Origin: Euonymus europaeus
Lineage: Eukaryota; Streptophyta; Magnoliopsida; Celastrales; Celastraceae
NCBI GenBank assembly: GCA_963580455.1
Contig: OY756964.1
Span: forward strand, 27,502,001-27,566,000
Direction: 5' to 3'
Length of the DNA: 64,000 nt
Under the pieces are notes generated by a model, which saw only the letters and a list, made by a program, of their open reading frames with translations, had not been told where the DNA came from and did not search any database. The position numbers were made by a program, and so were the translations under genes. Shown here in pieces: positions 24,346 through 37,140 of this stretch. Every line of letters starts with the position of its first letter. Position 1 is the first letter of the stretch.

Positions 24346-27265
24346 TGATTTACACTACTTTTCGAGCTCTACGATCCTGGTGTTTCGGATTTTGATTTCA
24401 GAACTCTTGGCTAGTTGGTCTCGTTTCACCAAGTTAGCCGCGAAATGTGTTTTCTTTACGTAAACGGATTTATGAATATCCGTTGACTCCGAGTTCTGAA
24501 TTCGGTGATTTTTAACTTGATTTCACACTACTTTTCGAGCTCTATGATCCTGGTGTTTCGGATTTTGATATCAGAACTCGTGGCTAGTTGGTCTCGTTTC
24601 ACCTAGTTAGCCGCGAAATGTGGTTTCTTTACGTAAACGGTTTTATGAATATCTGTTGACTCCGACTTCTGAATTCGGTGATTTTTAGCTTGATTTCACA
24701 CTACTTTTTGAGCTCTACAATCCTGGCGTTTCGGATTTTGATTTCAGAACTCGTGGCTAGTTGGTCTCGTTTCACCTAGTTAGCCGCGAAATGTGGTTTC
24801 TTTACGTAAACGGTTTTATGAATATCCGTTGACTCCGAGTTCTGAATTCGGTGATTTTTAGCTTGATTTACACTACTTTTCGAGCTCTACGATCCTGGCG
24901 TTTCGGATTTTGATATCAGAACTCGTGGCTAGTTGGTCTCGTTTCACCTAGTTAGCCGCGAAATGTGGTTTCTTTACGTAAACGGTTTTACGAATATCCG
25001 TTGACTCCGAGTTCTGAATTCGGTGATTTTTAGCTTGATTTCACACTACTTTTCTAGCTCTACGATCCTGGCGTTTCGGATTTTGATTTCAGAACTCGTG
25101 GCTAGTTGGTCTCGTTTCACCTAGTTAGCCGCGAAATGTGGTTTCTTTACGTAAACGGTTTTATGAATATCCGTTGACTCCGAGTTCTGAATTCGGTTAT
25201 TTTTAGCTTGATTTCACACTACTTTTCGGGCTCTACGATCCTGGCGTTTCGGATTTTGATTTCAGAACTCGTGGTTAGTTGGTCTCGTTTCACCTAGTTA
25301 GCCGCGAAATGTGGTTTCTTTACGGAAACGGTTTTATGAATATCCGTTGACTCCGAGTTCTGAATTCGGTGATTTTTAGCTTGATTTCACACTACTTTTC
25401 GAGCTCTACGATCCTGGCGTTTCGGATTTTGATTTTAGAACTCGTGCCTAGTTGGTCTCGTTTCACCAAGTTAGCCGCGAAATGTGGTTTCTTTACGCAA
25501 ACGGTTTTATGAATATCCGTTGACTCCGAGTTCTGAATTCGGTGATTTTTAGCTTGATTTCACACTACTTTTCGAGCTCTACGATCCTGGTGTTTCGGAT
25601 TTTGATTTCAGAACTCTTGGCTAGTTGGTCTCGTTTCACCAAGTTAGCCGCGAAATGTGGTTTCTTTACGTAAACGGATTTATGAATATCCGTTGACTCC
25701 GAGTTCTGAATTCGGTGATTTTTAGCTTGATTTCACACTACTTTTCGAGCTCTATGATCCTGGTGTTTCGGATTTTGATATCAGAACTCGTGGCTAGTTG
25801 GTCTCGTTTCACCTAGTTAGCCGCGAAATGTGGTTTCTTTACGTAAACGGTTTTATGAATATCTGCTGACTCCGACTTTTGAATTCGGTGATTTTTAGCT
25901 TGATTTCACACTACTTTTTGAGCTCTACGATCCTGGCATTTCGGATTTTGATTTCAGAACTCGTGGCTAGTTGGTCTCGTTTCACCTAGTTAGCCGCGAA
26001 ATGTGGTTTCTTTACGTAAACGGTTTTATGAATATCCGTTGACTCCGAGTTCTGAATTCGGTGATTTTTAGCTTGATTTACACTACTTTTCGAGCTCTAC
26101 GATCCTGGCGTTTCGGATTTTGATATCAGAACTCGTGGCTAGTAGGTCTCGTTTCACCTAGTTAGCCGCGAAATGTGGTTTCTTTACGTAAACGGTTTTA
26201 TGAATATCCGTTGACTCCGAGTTCTGAATTCGGTGATTTTTAGCTTGATTTACACTACTTTTCGAGCTCTACGATCCTGGCGTTTCGGATTTTGATATCA
26301 GAACTCGTGGCTAGTTGGTCTCGTTTCACCTAGTTAGCCGCGAAATGTGGTTTCTTTACGTAAACGGTTTTACGAATATCCGTTGACTCCGAGTTCTGAA
26401 TTCGGTGATTTTTAGCTTGATTTCACACTACTTTTCTAGCTCTACGATCCTGGCGTTTCGGATTTTGATTTCAGAACTCGTGGCTAGTTGGTCTCGTTTC
26501 ACCTAGTTAGCCGCGAAATGGGGTTTCTTTACGTAAACGGTTTTATGAATATCCGTTGACTCCGAGTTCTGAATTCGGTTATTTTTAGCTTGATTTCACA
26601 CTACTTTTCGGGCTCTACGATCCTGGCGTTTCGGATTTTGATTTCAGAACTCGTGGTTAGTTGGTCTCGTTTCACCTAGTTAGCCGCGAAATGTGGTTTC
26701 TTTACGGAAACGGTTTTATGAATATCCGTTGACTCCGAGTTCTGAATTCGGTGATTTTTAGCTTGATTTCACACTACTTTTCGAGCTCTACGATCCTGGC
26801 GTTTCGGATTTTGATTTTAGAACTCGTGCCTAGTTGGTCTCGTTTCACCAAGTTAGCCGCGAAATGTGGTTTCTTTACGCAAACGGTTTTATGAATATCC
26901 GTTGACTCCGAGTTCTGAATTCGGTGATTTTTAGCTTGATTTCACACTACTTTTCGAGCTCTACGATCCTGGTGTTTCGGATTTTGATTTTAGAACTCTT
27001 GGCTAGTTGGTCTCGTTTCACCAAGTTAGCCGCGAAATGTGGTTTCTTTACGTAAACGGATTTATGAATATCCGTTGACTCCGAGTTCTGAATTCGGTGA
27101 TTTTTAGCTTGATTTCACACTACTTTTCGAGCTCTATGATCCTGGTGTTTCGGATTTTGATATCAGAACTCGTGGCTAGTTGGTCTCGTTTCACCTAGTT
27201 AGCCGCGAAATGTGGTTTCTTTACGTAAACGGTTTTATGAATATCTGCTGACTCCGACTTTTGAA
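24346..27265. repeat. Second block of 18-unit-HOR sequence with an internal 8-unit (1,382-bp) duplication
   Basis: From about 24,365 the sequence repeats the last nine units of the 18-unit HOR at an offset of 3,283 bp (aatgtgtttt at 21,161 and 24,444; atctgctgac at 22,578 and 25,861). Inside it an 8-unit stretch is duplicated in tandem at 1,382 bp: tttctagctc at 25,051 and 26,433, atctgctgac at 25,861 and 27,243. Private changes in the second copy include aaatggggtt near 26,520 and gattttagaactcttgg near 26,990. The block shows that the HOR was copied again after it had formed, together with segment B. Confidence 0.88.
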
Positions 27266-28980
27266 TTCGGTGATTTTTAGCTTGATTTCACACTACTTTT
27301 TGAGCTCTACGATCCTGGCATTTCGGATTTTGATTTCAGAACTCGTGGCTAGTTGGTCTCGTTTCACCTAGTTAGCCGCGAAATGTGGTTTCTTTACGTA
27401 AACGGTTTTATGAATATCCGTTGACTCCGAGTTCTGAATTCGGTGATTTTTAGCTTGATTTACACTACTTTTCGAGCTCTACGATCCTGGCGTTTCGGAT
27501 TTTGATATCAGAACTCGTGGCTAGTAGGTCTCGTTTCACCTAGTTAGCCGCGAAATGTGGTTTCTTTACGTAAACGGTTTTACGAATATCCGTTGACTCC
27601 GAGTTCTGAATTCGGTGATTTTTAGCTTGATTTCACACTAATTTTCGAGCTCTACGATCCTGGTGTTTCGGATTTTGATTTCAAAACTCGTGGCTAGTTG
27701 GTATCGTTTCACCTAGTTAGCCGCGAAATGTGGTTTCTTTACGTAAACGGTTTTATGAATATCCGTTGACTCCGAGTTCTGAATTCGGTGATTTTTAGCT
27801 TGATTTACACTACTTTTCGAGCTCTACGATCCTGGCGTTTCGGATTTTGATATCAGAACTCGTGGCGAGTAGGTCTCGTTTCACCTAGTTAGCCGCGAAA
27901 TGTGGTTTCTTTACGTAAACGGTTTTACGAATATCCGTTCACTCCGAGTTCTGAATTCGGTGATTTTTAGCTTGATTTCACACTACTTTTTGAGCTCTAC
28001 GATCCTGCCGTTTCGGATTTTGATTTCAGAACTCGTGGCTAGTTGGTCTCGTTTCACCTAGTTAGCCGCGAAATGTGGTTTCTTTACGTAAACGGTTTTA
28101 TGAATATCCGTTGACTCCGAGTTCTGAATTCGGTTATTTTTAGCTTGATTTCACACTACTTTTCGAGCTCTACGATCCTGGCGTTTCGGATTTTGATTTC
28201 AGAACTCGTGGCTAGTTGGTCTCGTTTCACCTAGTTAGCCGCGAAATGTGGTTTCTTTACGTAAACGGTTTTATGAATATCCGTTGACTCCGAGTTCTGA
28301 ATTCAGTTATTTTTAGCTTGATTTCACACTAATTTTCGAGCTCTACGATCCTGGCGTTTCGGATTTTGATTTCAGAACTCGTGGGTAGTTGGTCTCGTTT
28401 CACCTAGTTAGCCGCGAAATGTGGTTTCTTTACGTAAACGGTTTTATGAATATCCGTTGACTCCGAGTTCTGAATTCGGTGATTTTTAACTTGATTTCAC
28501 ACTACTTTTTGAGCTCTACGATCGTGGCATTTCGGATTTTGATTTCAGAACTCGTGGCTAGTTGGTCTCGTCTCACATATTTAGCCGCGCAATGTGGTTT
28601 CTTTACGTAAACGGATTTATGAATATCCGTTGACTCCGAGTTCTGAATTCGGTGATTTTTAGCTTGATTTCACACTACTTTTCGAGCTCTACGATCCTGG
28701 CATTTTGGATTTTGATTTCAGAACTCGTGGCTAGTTGGTCTCGTTTCACCTATTTAGCAGCGCAATGTGGTTTCTTTACGTAAACGGTTTTATGAATATC
28801 TGTTGACTCCGAGTTCTGAATTCGGTGATTTTTAGCTTGATTTCACACTACTTTTCGAGCTCTACGATCCTGGCATTTCGGATTTTGATTTCAGAACTCG
28901 TGGCTAGTTGGTCTCGTTTCACCTAGTTAGCCGCGAAATGTGGTTTCTTTACGTAAACGGTTTTATGAATATCCGTTGAC
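27266..28980. repeat. Ten-unit segment B, second copy
   Basis: This is a near-identical repeat of 22,601-24,345 at a 4,665-bp offset, including the cactaatttt, ttggtatcg, ccgttcactcc, cctgccg and gtctcgtctcacata monomers. One difference seen is gtggcgagtagg near 27,865, where the first copy has gtggctagtagg. The match ends near 28,990, where this copy continues with gaattcggttattt and cacaatac while the first copy returns to HOR sequence. Confidence 0.85.
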
Positions 28981-29700
28981 TCCGAGTTCTGAATTCGGTT
29001 ATTTTTAGCTTGATTTCACAATACTTTTTGAGCTCTACGATTCTGGCATTTCGGATTTTGATTTCATAACTCGTGGTTAGTTGGTCTCGTTTCACCTAGT
29101 TAGCCGCGAAATGTGGTTTCTTTACGTAAACGGTTTTATGAATATCCGTTGACTCCGAGTTCTGAATTCGGTGATTTTTAGCTTGATTTCACACTACTTT
29201 TCGAGCTCTACGATCCTGGCATTTCGGATTTTGATTTCAGAACCCGTGCCTAGTTGGTCTCGTTTCACCAAGTTAGCCGCGAAATGTGGTTTCTTTACGT
29301 AAACGGTTTTATGAATATCCGTTGACTCTGAGTTCTGAATTCGGTGATTTTTAGCTTGATTTCACACTACTTTTCGAGCTCTACGATCCAGGTGTTTCGG
29401 ATTTTGATTTCAGAACTCTTGGCTAGTTGGTCTCGTTTCACCAAGTTAGCCGCGAAATGTGGTTTCTTTACGTAAACGGATTTATGACTATCCGTTGACT
29501 CCGAGTTCTGAATTCGGTGATTTTTAGCTTGATTTCACACTACTTTTCGAGCTCTATGATCCTGGCGTTTCGGATATTGATATCAGAACTCGTGGGTAGT
29601 TGGTCTCGTTTCACCTTGTTAGCCGCGAAATGTGGTTTCTTTATGTAAACGGTTTTATGAATATCCGTTGACTCCGAGTTCTGAATTCGGTGATTTTTAG
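28981..29700. repeat. Unpatterned B monomers
   Basis: About four units with private changes: cacaatactttttg, tttcataactcg, aacccgtgcctag, gatccagg, ggatttatgacta, and cggatattgatatc. They resemble HOR-type monomers (actcttggc with accaag; tatgatcc) but fit no exact period I could find. No gene seen. Confidence 0.75.
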
Positions 29701-31010
29701 CTTGATTTCACACTACTTTTCGAGCTCTACGATCCTGGCGTTTCGGATTTTGATTTCAGAACTCGTGGCCAGTTGGTCTCGTTTCACCTATTTAGCCGCG
29801 CAATGTGGTTTCTTTACGTAAACGGATTTATGAATATCCGTTGACTCCGAGTTCTGAATTCGGTGATTTTTAGCTTGATTTCACACTACTTTTCGAGCTC
29901 TACGATCCTGGCGTTTCGGATTTTGATATCAAAACTCGTGGCTAGTCGGTCTCGTTTCACCTATTTAGCAGCGCAATGTGGTTTCTTTACGTAAACGGTT
30001 TGATGAATATCTGTTGACTCCTAGTTCCGAATTCTGTGATTTTTAGCTTGATTTCACACTACTTTTCGAGCTCTACGATCCTGTCGTTTCGGATTTTGAT
30101 TTCAGAACTCGTGGCTAGTCGGTCTCGTTTCACCTAGTTAGCCGCGAAATGTGGTTTCTTTACGTAAACGGTTTTATGAATATCCGTTGACTCCGAGTTC
30201 TGAATTCGGTTATTTTTAGCTTCATTTCACACTACTTTTTGAGCTCTACGATCCTGGAGTTTCGGATTTTGATATCAGAACTCTTGGGTAGTTGGTCTCG
30301 TTTCACCTAGTTAGCCGCGAAATGTGGTTTCTTTATGTAAACGGTTTTATGAATATCCGTTGACTCCGAGTTCTGAATTCGGTGATTTTTAGCTTGATTT
30401 CACACTACTTTTCGAGCTCTACGATCCTGGTGTTTCGGATTTTGATTTCAGAACTCGTGGCTAGTTGGTCTCGTTTCACCTATTTAGCCGCGCAATGTGG
30501 TTTCTTTACGTAAACGGATTTATGAATATCCGTTGACTCCGAGTTCTGAATTCGGTGATTTTTAGCTTGATTTCACACTACTTTTCGAGCTCTACGATCC
30601 TGGCGTTTCGGATTTTGATTTCAGAACTCGTGGCTAGTTGGTCTCGTTTCACCTATTTAGCAGCGCAATGTGGTTTCTTTACGTAAACGGTTTGATGAAT
30701 ATCTGTTGACTCCGAGTTCTGAATTCGGTGATTTTTAGCTTGATTTCACACTACTTTTCGAGCTCTACGATCCTGTCATTTCGGATTTTGATTTCAGAAC
30801 TCGTGGCTAGTTGGTCTCGTTTCACCTAGTTAGCCGCGAAATGTGGTTTCTTTACGTAAACGGTTTTATGAATATCCGTTGACTCCGAGTTCTGAATTCG
30901 GTTATTTTTAGCTTGATTTCACACTACTTTTCGAGCTCTACGATCCTGGCGTTTCGGATTTTGATTTCAGAACTCGTGGTTAGTTGGTCTCGTTTAACCT
31001 AGTTAGCCGC
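29701..31010. repeat. 4-unit duplication, 692 bp
   Basis: A set of four units recurs at 692 bp (4 x 173): cagcgcaatg followed by cggtttgatgaatatctg at 29,969 and 30,661, and cctgtc monomers near 30,080 and 30,775. The first copy has more private changes (agtcgg twice, ctcctagttccgaattctg), so the second is closer to the form amplified further downstream. Confidence 0.8.
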
Positions 31011-32560
31011 GAAATGTGGTTTCTTTACGTAAACGATTTTATGAATATCTGTTGACTCTGAGTTCTGAATTCGGTGATTTTTAGCTTGATTTCACACTAC
31101 TTTTCGAGCTCTACGATCCTGGCGTTTCGGATTTTGATTTCAGAACTCGTGCCTAGTTGGTCTCGTTTCACCAAGTTAGCCGCGAAATGTGGTTTCTTTA
31201 CGTAAACGGTTTTATGAATATCCGTTGACTCCGAGTTCTGAATTCGGTGATTTTTAGCGTGATTTCACACTACTTTTCGAGCTCTACGATCCTGGTGTTT
31301 CGGATTTTGATTTCAGAACTCTTGGCTAGTTGGTCTCGTTTCACCAAGTTAGCCGCGAAATGTGATTTCTTTACGTAAACGGATTTATGAATATCCGTTG
31401 ACTCCGAGTTCTGAATTCGGTGATTTTTAGCTTGATTTCACACTACTTTTCGAGCTCTACGATCCTGGAGTTTCGGATTTTGATATCAGAACTCGTGGCT
31501 AGTTGGTCTCGTTTCACCTAGTTAGCCGCGAAATGTGGTTTCTTTACGTAAACGGTTTTACGAAAATCCGTTGACTCCGAGTTCTGAATTCGGTGATTTT
31601 TAGCTTGATTTCACACTATTTTTCGAGCTCTACGATCCTGGCGTTTCGGATTTTGATTTCAGAACTCGTGGCTAGTTGGTCTCGTTTCACCTATTTAGCA
31701 GCGCAATGTGGTTTCTTTACGTAAACGGTTTGATGAATATCTGTTGACTCCGAGTTCTGAATTCGGTGATTTTTAGCTTGATTTCACACTACTTTTCGAG
31801 CTCTACGATCCTGTCGTTTCGGATTTTGATTTCAGAACTCGTGGCTAGTTGGTCTCGTTTCACCTAGTTAGCCGCGAAATGTGGTTTCTTTACGTAAACG
31901 GTTTTATGAATATCCGTTGACTCCGAGTTCTGAATTCGGTTATTTTTAGCTTGATTTCACACTACTTTTCGAGCTCTACGATCCTGGCGTTTCGGATTTT
32001 GATTTCAGAACTCGTGGTTAGTTGGTCTCGTTTCACCTAGTTAGCCGCGAAATGTGGTTTCTTTACGTAAACGATTTTATGAATATCTGTTGACTCTGAG
32101 TTCTGAATTCGGTGATTTTTAGCTTGATTTCACACTACTTTTCGAGCTCTACGATCCTGGCGTTTCGGATTTTGATTTCAGAACTCGTGCCTAGTTGGTC
32201 TCGTTTCACCAAGTTGGCCGCGAAATGTGGTTTCTTTACGTAAACGGTTTTATGAATATCCGTTGACTCCGAGTTCTGAATTCGGTGATTTTTAGCGTGA
32301 TTTCACACTACTTTTCGAGCTCTACGATCCTGGTGTTTCGGATTTTGATTTCAGAACTCTTGGCTAGTTGGTCTCGTTTCACCAAGTTAGCCGCGAAATG
32401 TGATTTCTTTACGTAAACGGATTTATGAATATCCGTTGACTCCGAGTTCTGAATTCGGTGATTTTTAGCTTGATTTCACACTACTTTTCGAGCTCTACGA
32501 TCCTGGCATTTCGGATTTTGATATCAGAACTCGTAGCTAGTTGGTCTCGTTTCACCTAGT
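30640..32560. repeat. 6-unit HOR, 1,038 bp
   Basis: Offsets are exactly 1,038 bp (6 x 173): cagcgcaatg at 30,661 and 31,699, and tttttagcgt at 31,251 and 32,289. The set includes the tttgatgaatatctg, cctgtc, aacgattttatg with actctgag, gtgcctag, agcgtgattt and aatgtgatttc monomers. Few differences separate the copies (for example tttaacctag near 30,990, aagttggccg near 32,215), so it is recent. Its right part is reused in the 8-unit duplication that follows. Confidence 0.88.
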
Positions 32561-34800
32561 TAGCCGCGAAATGTGGTTTCTTTACGTAAACGGTTTTACG
32601 AAAATCCGTTGACTCCGAGTTCTGAATTCGGTGATTTTTAGCTTGATTTCACACTACTTTTCGAGCTCTACGATCCTGGTTTTTCGGATTTTGATTTCAG
32701 AACTCGTGGCTAGTTGGTCTCGTTTCACCAAGTTAGCCGCGAAATGTGGTTTCTTTACGTAAACGGATTTATGAATATCCGTTGACTCCGAGTTCTGAAT
32801 TTGATGATTTTTAGCTTGATTTCACACTACTTTTCGAGCTCTACGATCCTGGCATTTCGGATTTTGATATCAGAACTCGTGGGTAATTGGTCTCGTTTCA
32901 CCTAGTTAGCCGCGAAATGTGGTTTCTTTACGTAAACGGTTTTATGAATATCCGTTGACTCCGAGTTCTGAATTCGGTGATTTTTAGCTTGATTTCACAC
33001 TACTTTTCGAGCTCTACGATCGTGGCGTTTCGGATTATGATTTCAGAACTCGTGGCTAGTTGGTCTCGTTTCACCTATTTAGCCGCGCAATGTGGTTTCT
33101 TTACGTAAACGATTTTATGAATATCCATTGACTCCGAGTTCTGAATTCGGTGATTTTTAGCTTGATTTCACACTATTTTTCGAGCTCTACGATCCTGGCG
33201 TTTTGGATTTTGATTTCAGAACTCGTGGCTAGTTGGTCTCGTTTCACCTAGTTAGCCGCGAAATGTGGTTTCTTTACGTAAACGGATTTATGAATATCCG
33301 TTGACTCCGAGTTCTGAATTCGGTTATTTTTAGCTTGATTTCACACTACTTTTCGAGCTCTACGATCCTGGCGTTTCGGATTTTGATTTCAGAACTCGTG
33401 GTTAGTTGGTCTCGTTTCACCTAGTTAGCCGCGAAATGTGGTTTCTTTACGTAAATGATTTTATGAATATCTGTTGACTCTGAGTTCTGAATTCGGTGAT
33501 TTTTAGCTTGATTTCACACTACTTTTCGAGCTCTACGATCCTGGCGTTTCGGATTTTGATTTCAGAACTCGTGCCTAGTTGGTCTCGTTTCACCAAGTTA
33601 GCCGCGAAATGTGGTTTCTTTACGTAAACGGTTTTATGAATATCCGTTGACTCCGAGTTCTGAATTCGGTGATTTTTAGCGTGATTTCACACTACTTTTC
33701 GAGCTCTACGATCCTGGTGTTTCGGATTTTGATTTCAGAACTCTTGGCTAGTTGGTCTCGTTTCACCAAGTTAGCCGCGAAATGTGATTTCTTTACGTAA
33801 ACGGATTTATGAATATCCGTTGACTCCGAGTTCTGAATTCGGTGATTTTTAGCTTGATTTCACACTACTTTTCGAGCTCTACGATCCTGGCGTTTCGGAT
33901 TTTGATATCAGAACTCGTGGCTAGTTGGTCTCGTTTCACCTAGTTAGCCGCGAAATGTGGTTTCTTTACGTAAACGGTTTTACGAAAATCCGTTGACTCC
34001 GAGTTCTGAATTCGGTGATTTTTAGCTTGATTTCACACTACTTTTCGAGCTCTACGATCCTGGTTTTTCGGATTTTGATTTCAGAACTCGTGGCTAGTTG
34101 GTCTCGTTTCACCAAGTTAGCCGCGAAATGTGGTTTCTTTACGTAAACGGATTTATGAATATCCGTTGACTCTGAGTTCTGAATTTGATGATTTTTAGCT
34201 TGATTTCACACTACTTTTCGAGCTCTACGATCCTGGCATTTCGGATTTTGATATCAGAACTCGTGGGTAATTGGTCTCGTTTCACCTAGTTAGCCGCGAA
34301 ATGTGGTTTCTTTACGTAAACGGTTTTATGAATATCCGTTGACTCCGAGTTCTGAATTCGGTGATTTTTAGCTTGATTTCACACTACTTTTCGAGCTCTA
34401 CGATCGTGGCGTTTCGGATTTTGATTTCAGAACTCGTGGCTAGTTGGTCTCGTTTCACCTATTTAGCCGCGCAATGTGCTTTCTTTACGTAAACGGTTTT
34501 ATGAATATCCATTGACTCCGAGTTCTGAATTCGGTGATTTTTAGCTTGATTTCACACTATTTTTCGAGCTCTACGATCCTGGCGTTTTGGATTTTGATTT
34601 CAGAACTCGTGGCTAGTTGGTCTCGTTTCAACTAGTTAGCCGCGAAATGTGGTTTCTTTACGTAAACGGTTTTATGAATATCCATTGACTCCGAGTTCTG
34701 AATTCGGTTATTTTTAGCTTGATTTCACACAACTTTTCGAGCTCTACGATCCTGGCGTTTCGGATTTTGATTTCAGAACTCGTGGTTAGTTGGTCTCGTT
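31900..34800. repeat. 8-unit HOR, 1,384 bp
   Basis: Offsets are 1,384 bp (8 x 173): tttttagcgt at 32,289 and 33,673, and cgatcctggt (a ggtttttcgg monomer) at 32,671 and 34,055. Also paired are aatttgatg with gtgggtaattgg, gatcgtggcg, and the tatccattgac monomers. The first half overlaps the 6-unit HOR, so the segment carrying agcgtgattt was copied twice with different lengths. Confidence 0.87.
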
Positions 34801-36530
34801 TCACCTAGTTAGCCGCAAAATGTGGTTTCTTTACGTAAACGGTTTTATGAATATCCGTTGACTCCGAGTTCTGAATTCGGTGATTTTTAGCTTGATTTCA
34901 CACTACTTTTCGAGCTCTATGATCCTGGCATTTCGGATTTTGATTTCAGAACTCGTGCCTAGTTGGTCTCGTTTCACCAAGTTAGCCGCGAAATGTGGTT
35001 TCTTTACGTAAACGGTTTTATGAATATCCGTTGACTCCGAGTTCTGAATTCGGTGATTTTTAGCTTGATTTCACACTACTTTTCGAGCTCTACGATCCCG
35101 GTGTTTCGGATTTTGATTTCAGAACTCTTGGCTAGTTGGTCTCGTTTCACCAAGTTGGCCGCGAAATGTGGTTTCTTTACGTAAACGGATTTATGAATAT
35201 CCGTTGACTCCGAGTTCTGAATTCGGTGATTTTTAGCTTGATTTCACACTACTTTTCGAGCTCTACGATCCTGGGGTTTCGGATTTTGATTTCAGAACTC
35301 GTGGCTAGTTGGTCTCGTTTCACCTATTTAGCCGCGCAATGTGGTTTCTTTACGTAAACGGATTTATGAATATCGGTTGACTCCGAGTTCTGAATTCGGT
35401 GATTTTTAGCTTGATTTCACACTACTTTTCGAGCTCTACGATCCTGGTTTTTCGGATTTTGATTTCAGAACTTGTGGCTAGTTGGTCTCGTTTCACCTAT
35501 TTAGCCGCGCAATGTGGTTTCTTTACGTAAACGGATTTATGAATATCCGTTGACTCCGAGTTCTGAATTCGGTGATTTTTAGCTTGATTTCACACTATTT
35601 TTCGAGCTCTACGATCCTGGCATTTCGGATTTTGATTTCAGAACTCGTGGCTTGTTGGTCTCGTTTCACCTAGTTAGCCGCAAAATGTGGTTTCTTTACG
35701 TAAACGGTTTTATGAATATCCGTTGACTCCGAGTTCTGAATTCGGTGATTTTTAGCTTGATTTCACACTACTTTTCGAGCTCTATGATCCTGGCATTTCG
35801 GATTTTGATTTCAGAACTCGTGCCTAGTTGGTCTCGTTTCACCAAGTTAGCCGCGAAATGTGGTTTCTTTACGTAAACGGTTTTATGAATATCCGTTGAC
35901 TCCGAGTTCTGAATTCGGTGATTTTTAGCTTGATTTCACACTACTTTTCGAGCTCTACGATCCCGGTGTTTCGGATTTTGATTTCAGCACTCTTGGCTAG
36001 TTGGTCTCGTTTCACCAAGTTGGCCGCGAAATGTGGTTTCTTTACGTAAACGGATTTATGAATATCCGTTGACTCCGAGTTCTGAATTCGGTGATTTTTA
36101 GCTTGATTTCACACTACTTTTCGAGCTCTACGATCCTGGTGTTTCGGATTTTGATTTCAGAACTCGTGGCTAGTTGGTCTCGTTTCACCTATTTAGCCGC
36201 GCAATGTGGTTTCTTTACGTAAACGGATTTATGAATATCGGTTGACTCCGAGTTCTGAATTCGGTGATTTTTAGCTTGATTTCACACTACTTTTCGAGCT
36301 CTACGATCCTGGCTTTTCGGATTTTGATTTCAGAACTTGTGGCTAGTTGGTCTCGTTTCACCTATTTAGCCGCGCAATGTGGTTTCTTTACGTAAACGGA
36401 TTTATGAATATCCGTTGACTCCGAGTTCTGAATTCGGTGATTTTTAGCTTGATTTCACACTATTTTTCGAGCTCTACGATCCTGGCATTTCGGATTTTGA
36501 TTTCAGAACTCGTGGCTTGTTGGTCTCGTT
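34801..36530. repeat. 5-unit HOR, 865 bp, about 2 copies
   Basis: Offsets are 865 bp (5 x 173): tacgatcccg at 35,091 and 35,956, tatcggttga at 35,371 and 36,236, cttgttggtc at 35,651 and 36,516. The set mixes accaag monomers (with actcttggc and aagttggccg) and cctatttagccgcgc monomers. Copies differ at few bases, such as cagcactc near 35,987. Confidence 0.87.
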
Positions 36531-37140
36531 TCACCTATTTAGCCGCGCAATGTGGTTTCTTTACGTAAACGATTTTATGAATATCCGTTGACTCCGAGTT
36601 CTGAATTCGGTGATTTTTAGCTTGATTTCACACTACTTTTTGAGCTCTACGATCCTGGGGTTTCGGATTTTGATTTCAGAACTCGTGGCTAGTTGGTCTC
36701 GTTTCAGCAAGTTAGCCGCGAAATGTGGTTTCTTTACGTAAACGGTTTTACGAATATCTGTTGACTCCGAGTTCTTAATTCGGTGATTTTTAGCTTGATT
36801 TCACACTACTTTTCGAGCTCTACGATCCTGGTTTTTCGGATTTTGATTTCAGAACTCGTGGGTAGTTGGTCTCGTTTCACCAAGTTAGCCGCGAAATGTG
36901 GTTTCTTTACGTAAACGGATTTATGAATATCCGTTGACTCCGAGTTCTGAATTCGGTGATTTTTAGCTTGATTTCACACTACTTTTCGAGCTCTACGATC
37001 CTGGCGTTTTGGATTTTGATATCAGAACTCGTGGGTAGTTGGTCTCGTTTCACCTAGTTAGCCGCGAAATGTGGTTTCTTTACGTAAACGGATTTATGAA
37101 TATCCGTTGACTCCGAGTTCTGAATTCGGTGATTTTTAGC
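36531..37140. repeat. Unpatterned B monomers
   Basis: Three to four units linking two HOR blocks. Private changes are tttcagcaagttag near 36,705 and gttcttaattcgg near 36,771. The ggtttttcgg/accaag and gcgttttgg/gatatcag/gtgggtag monomers present here are types that recur in several later blocks. No gene seen. Confidence 0.7.
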
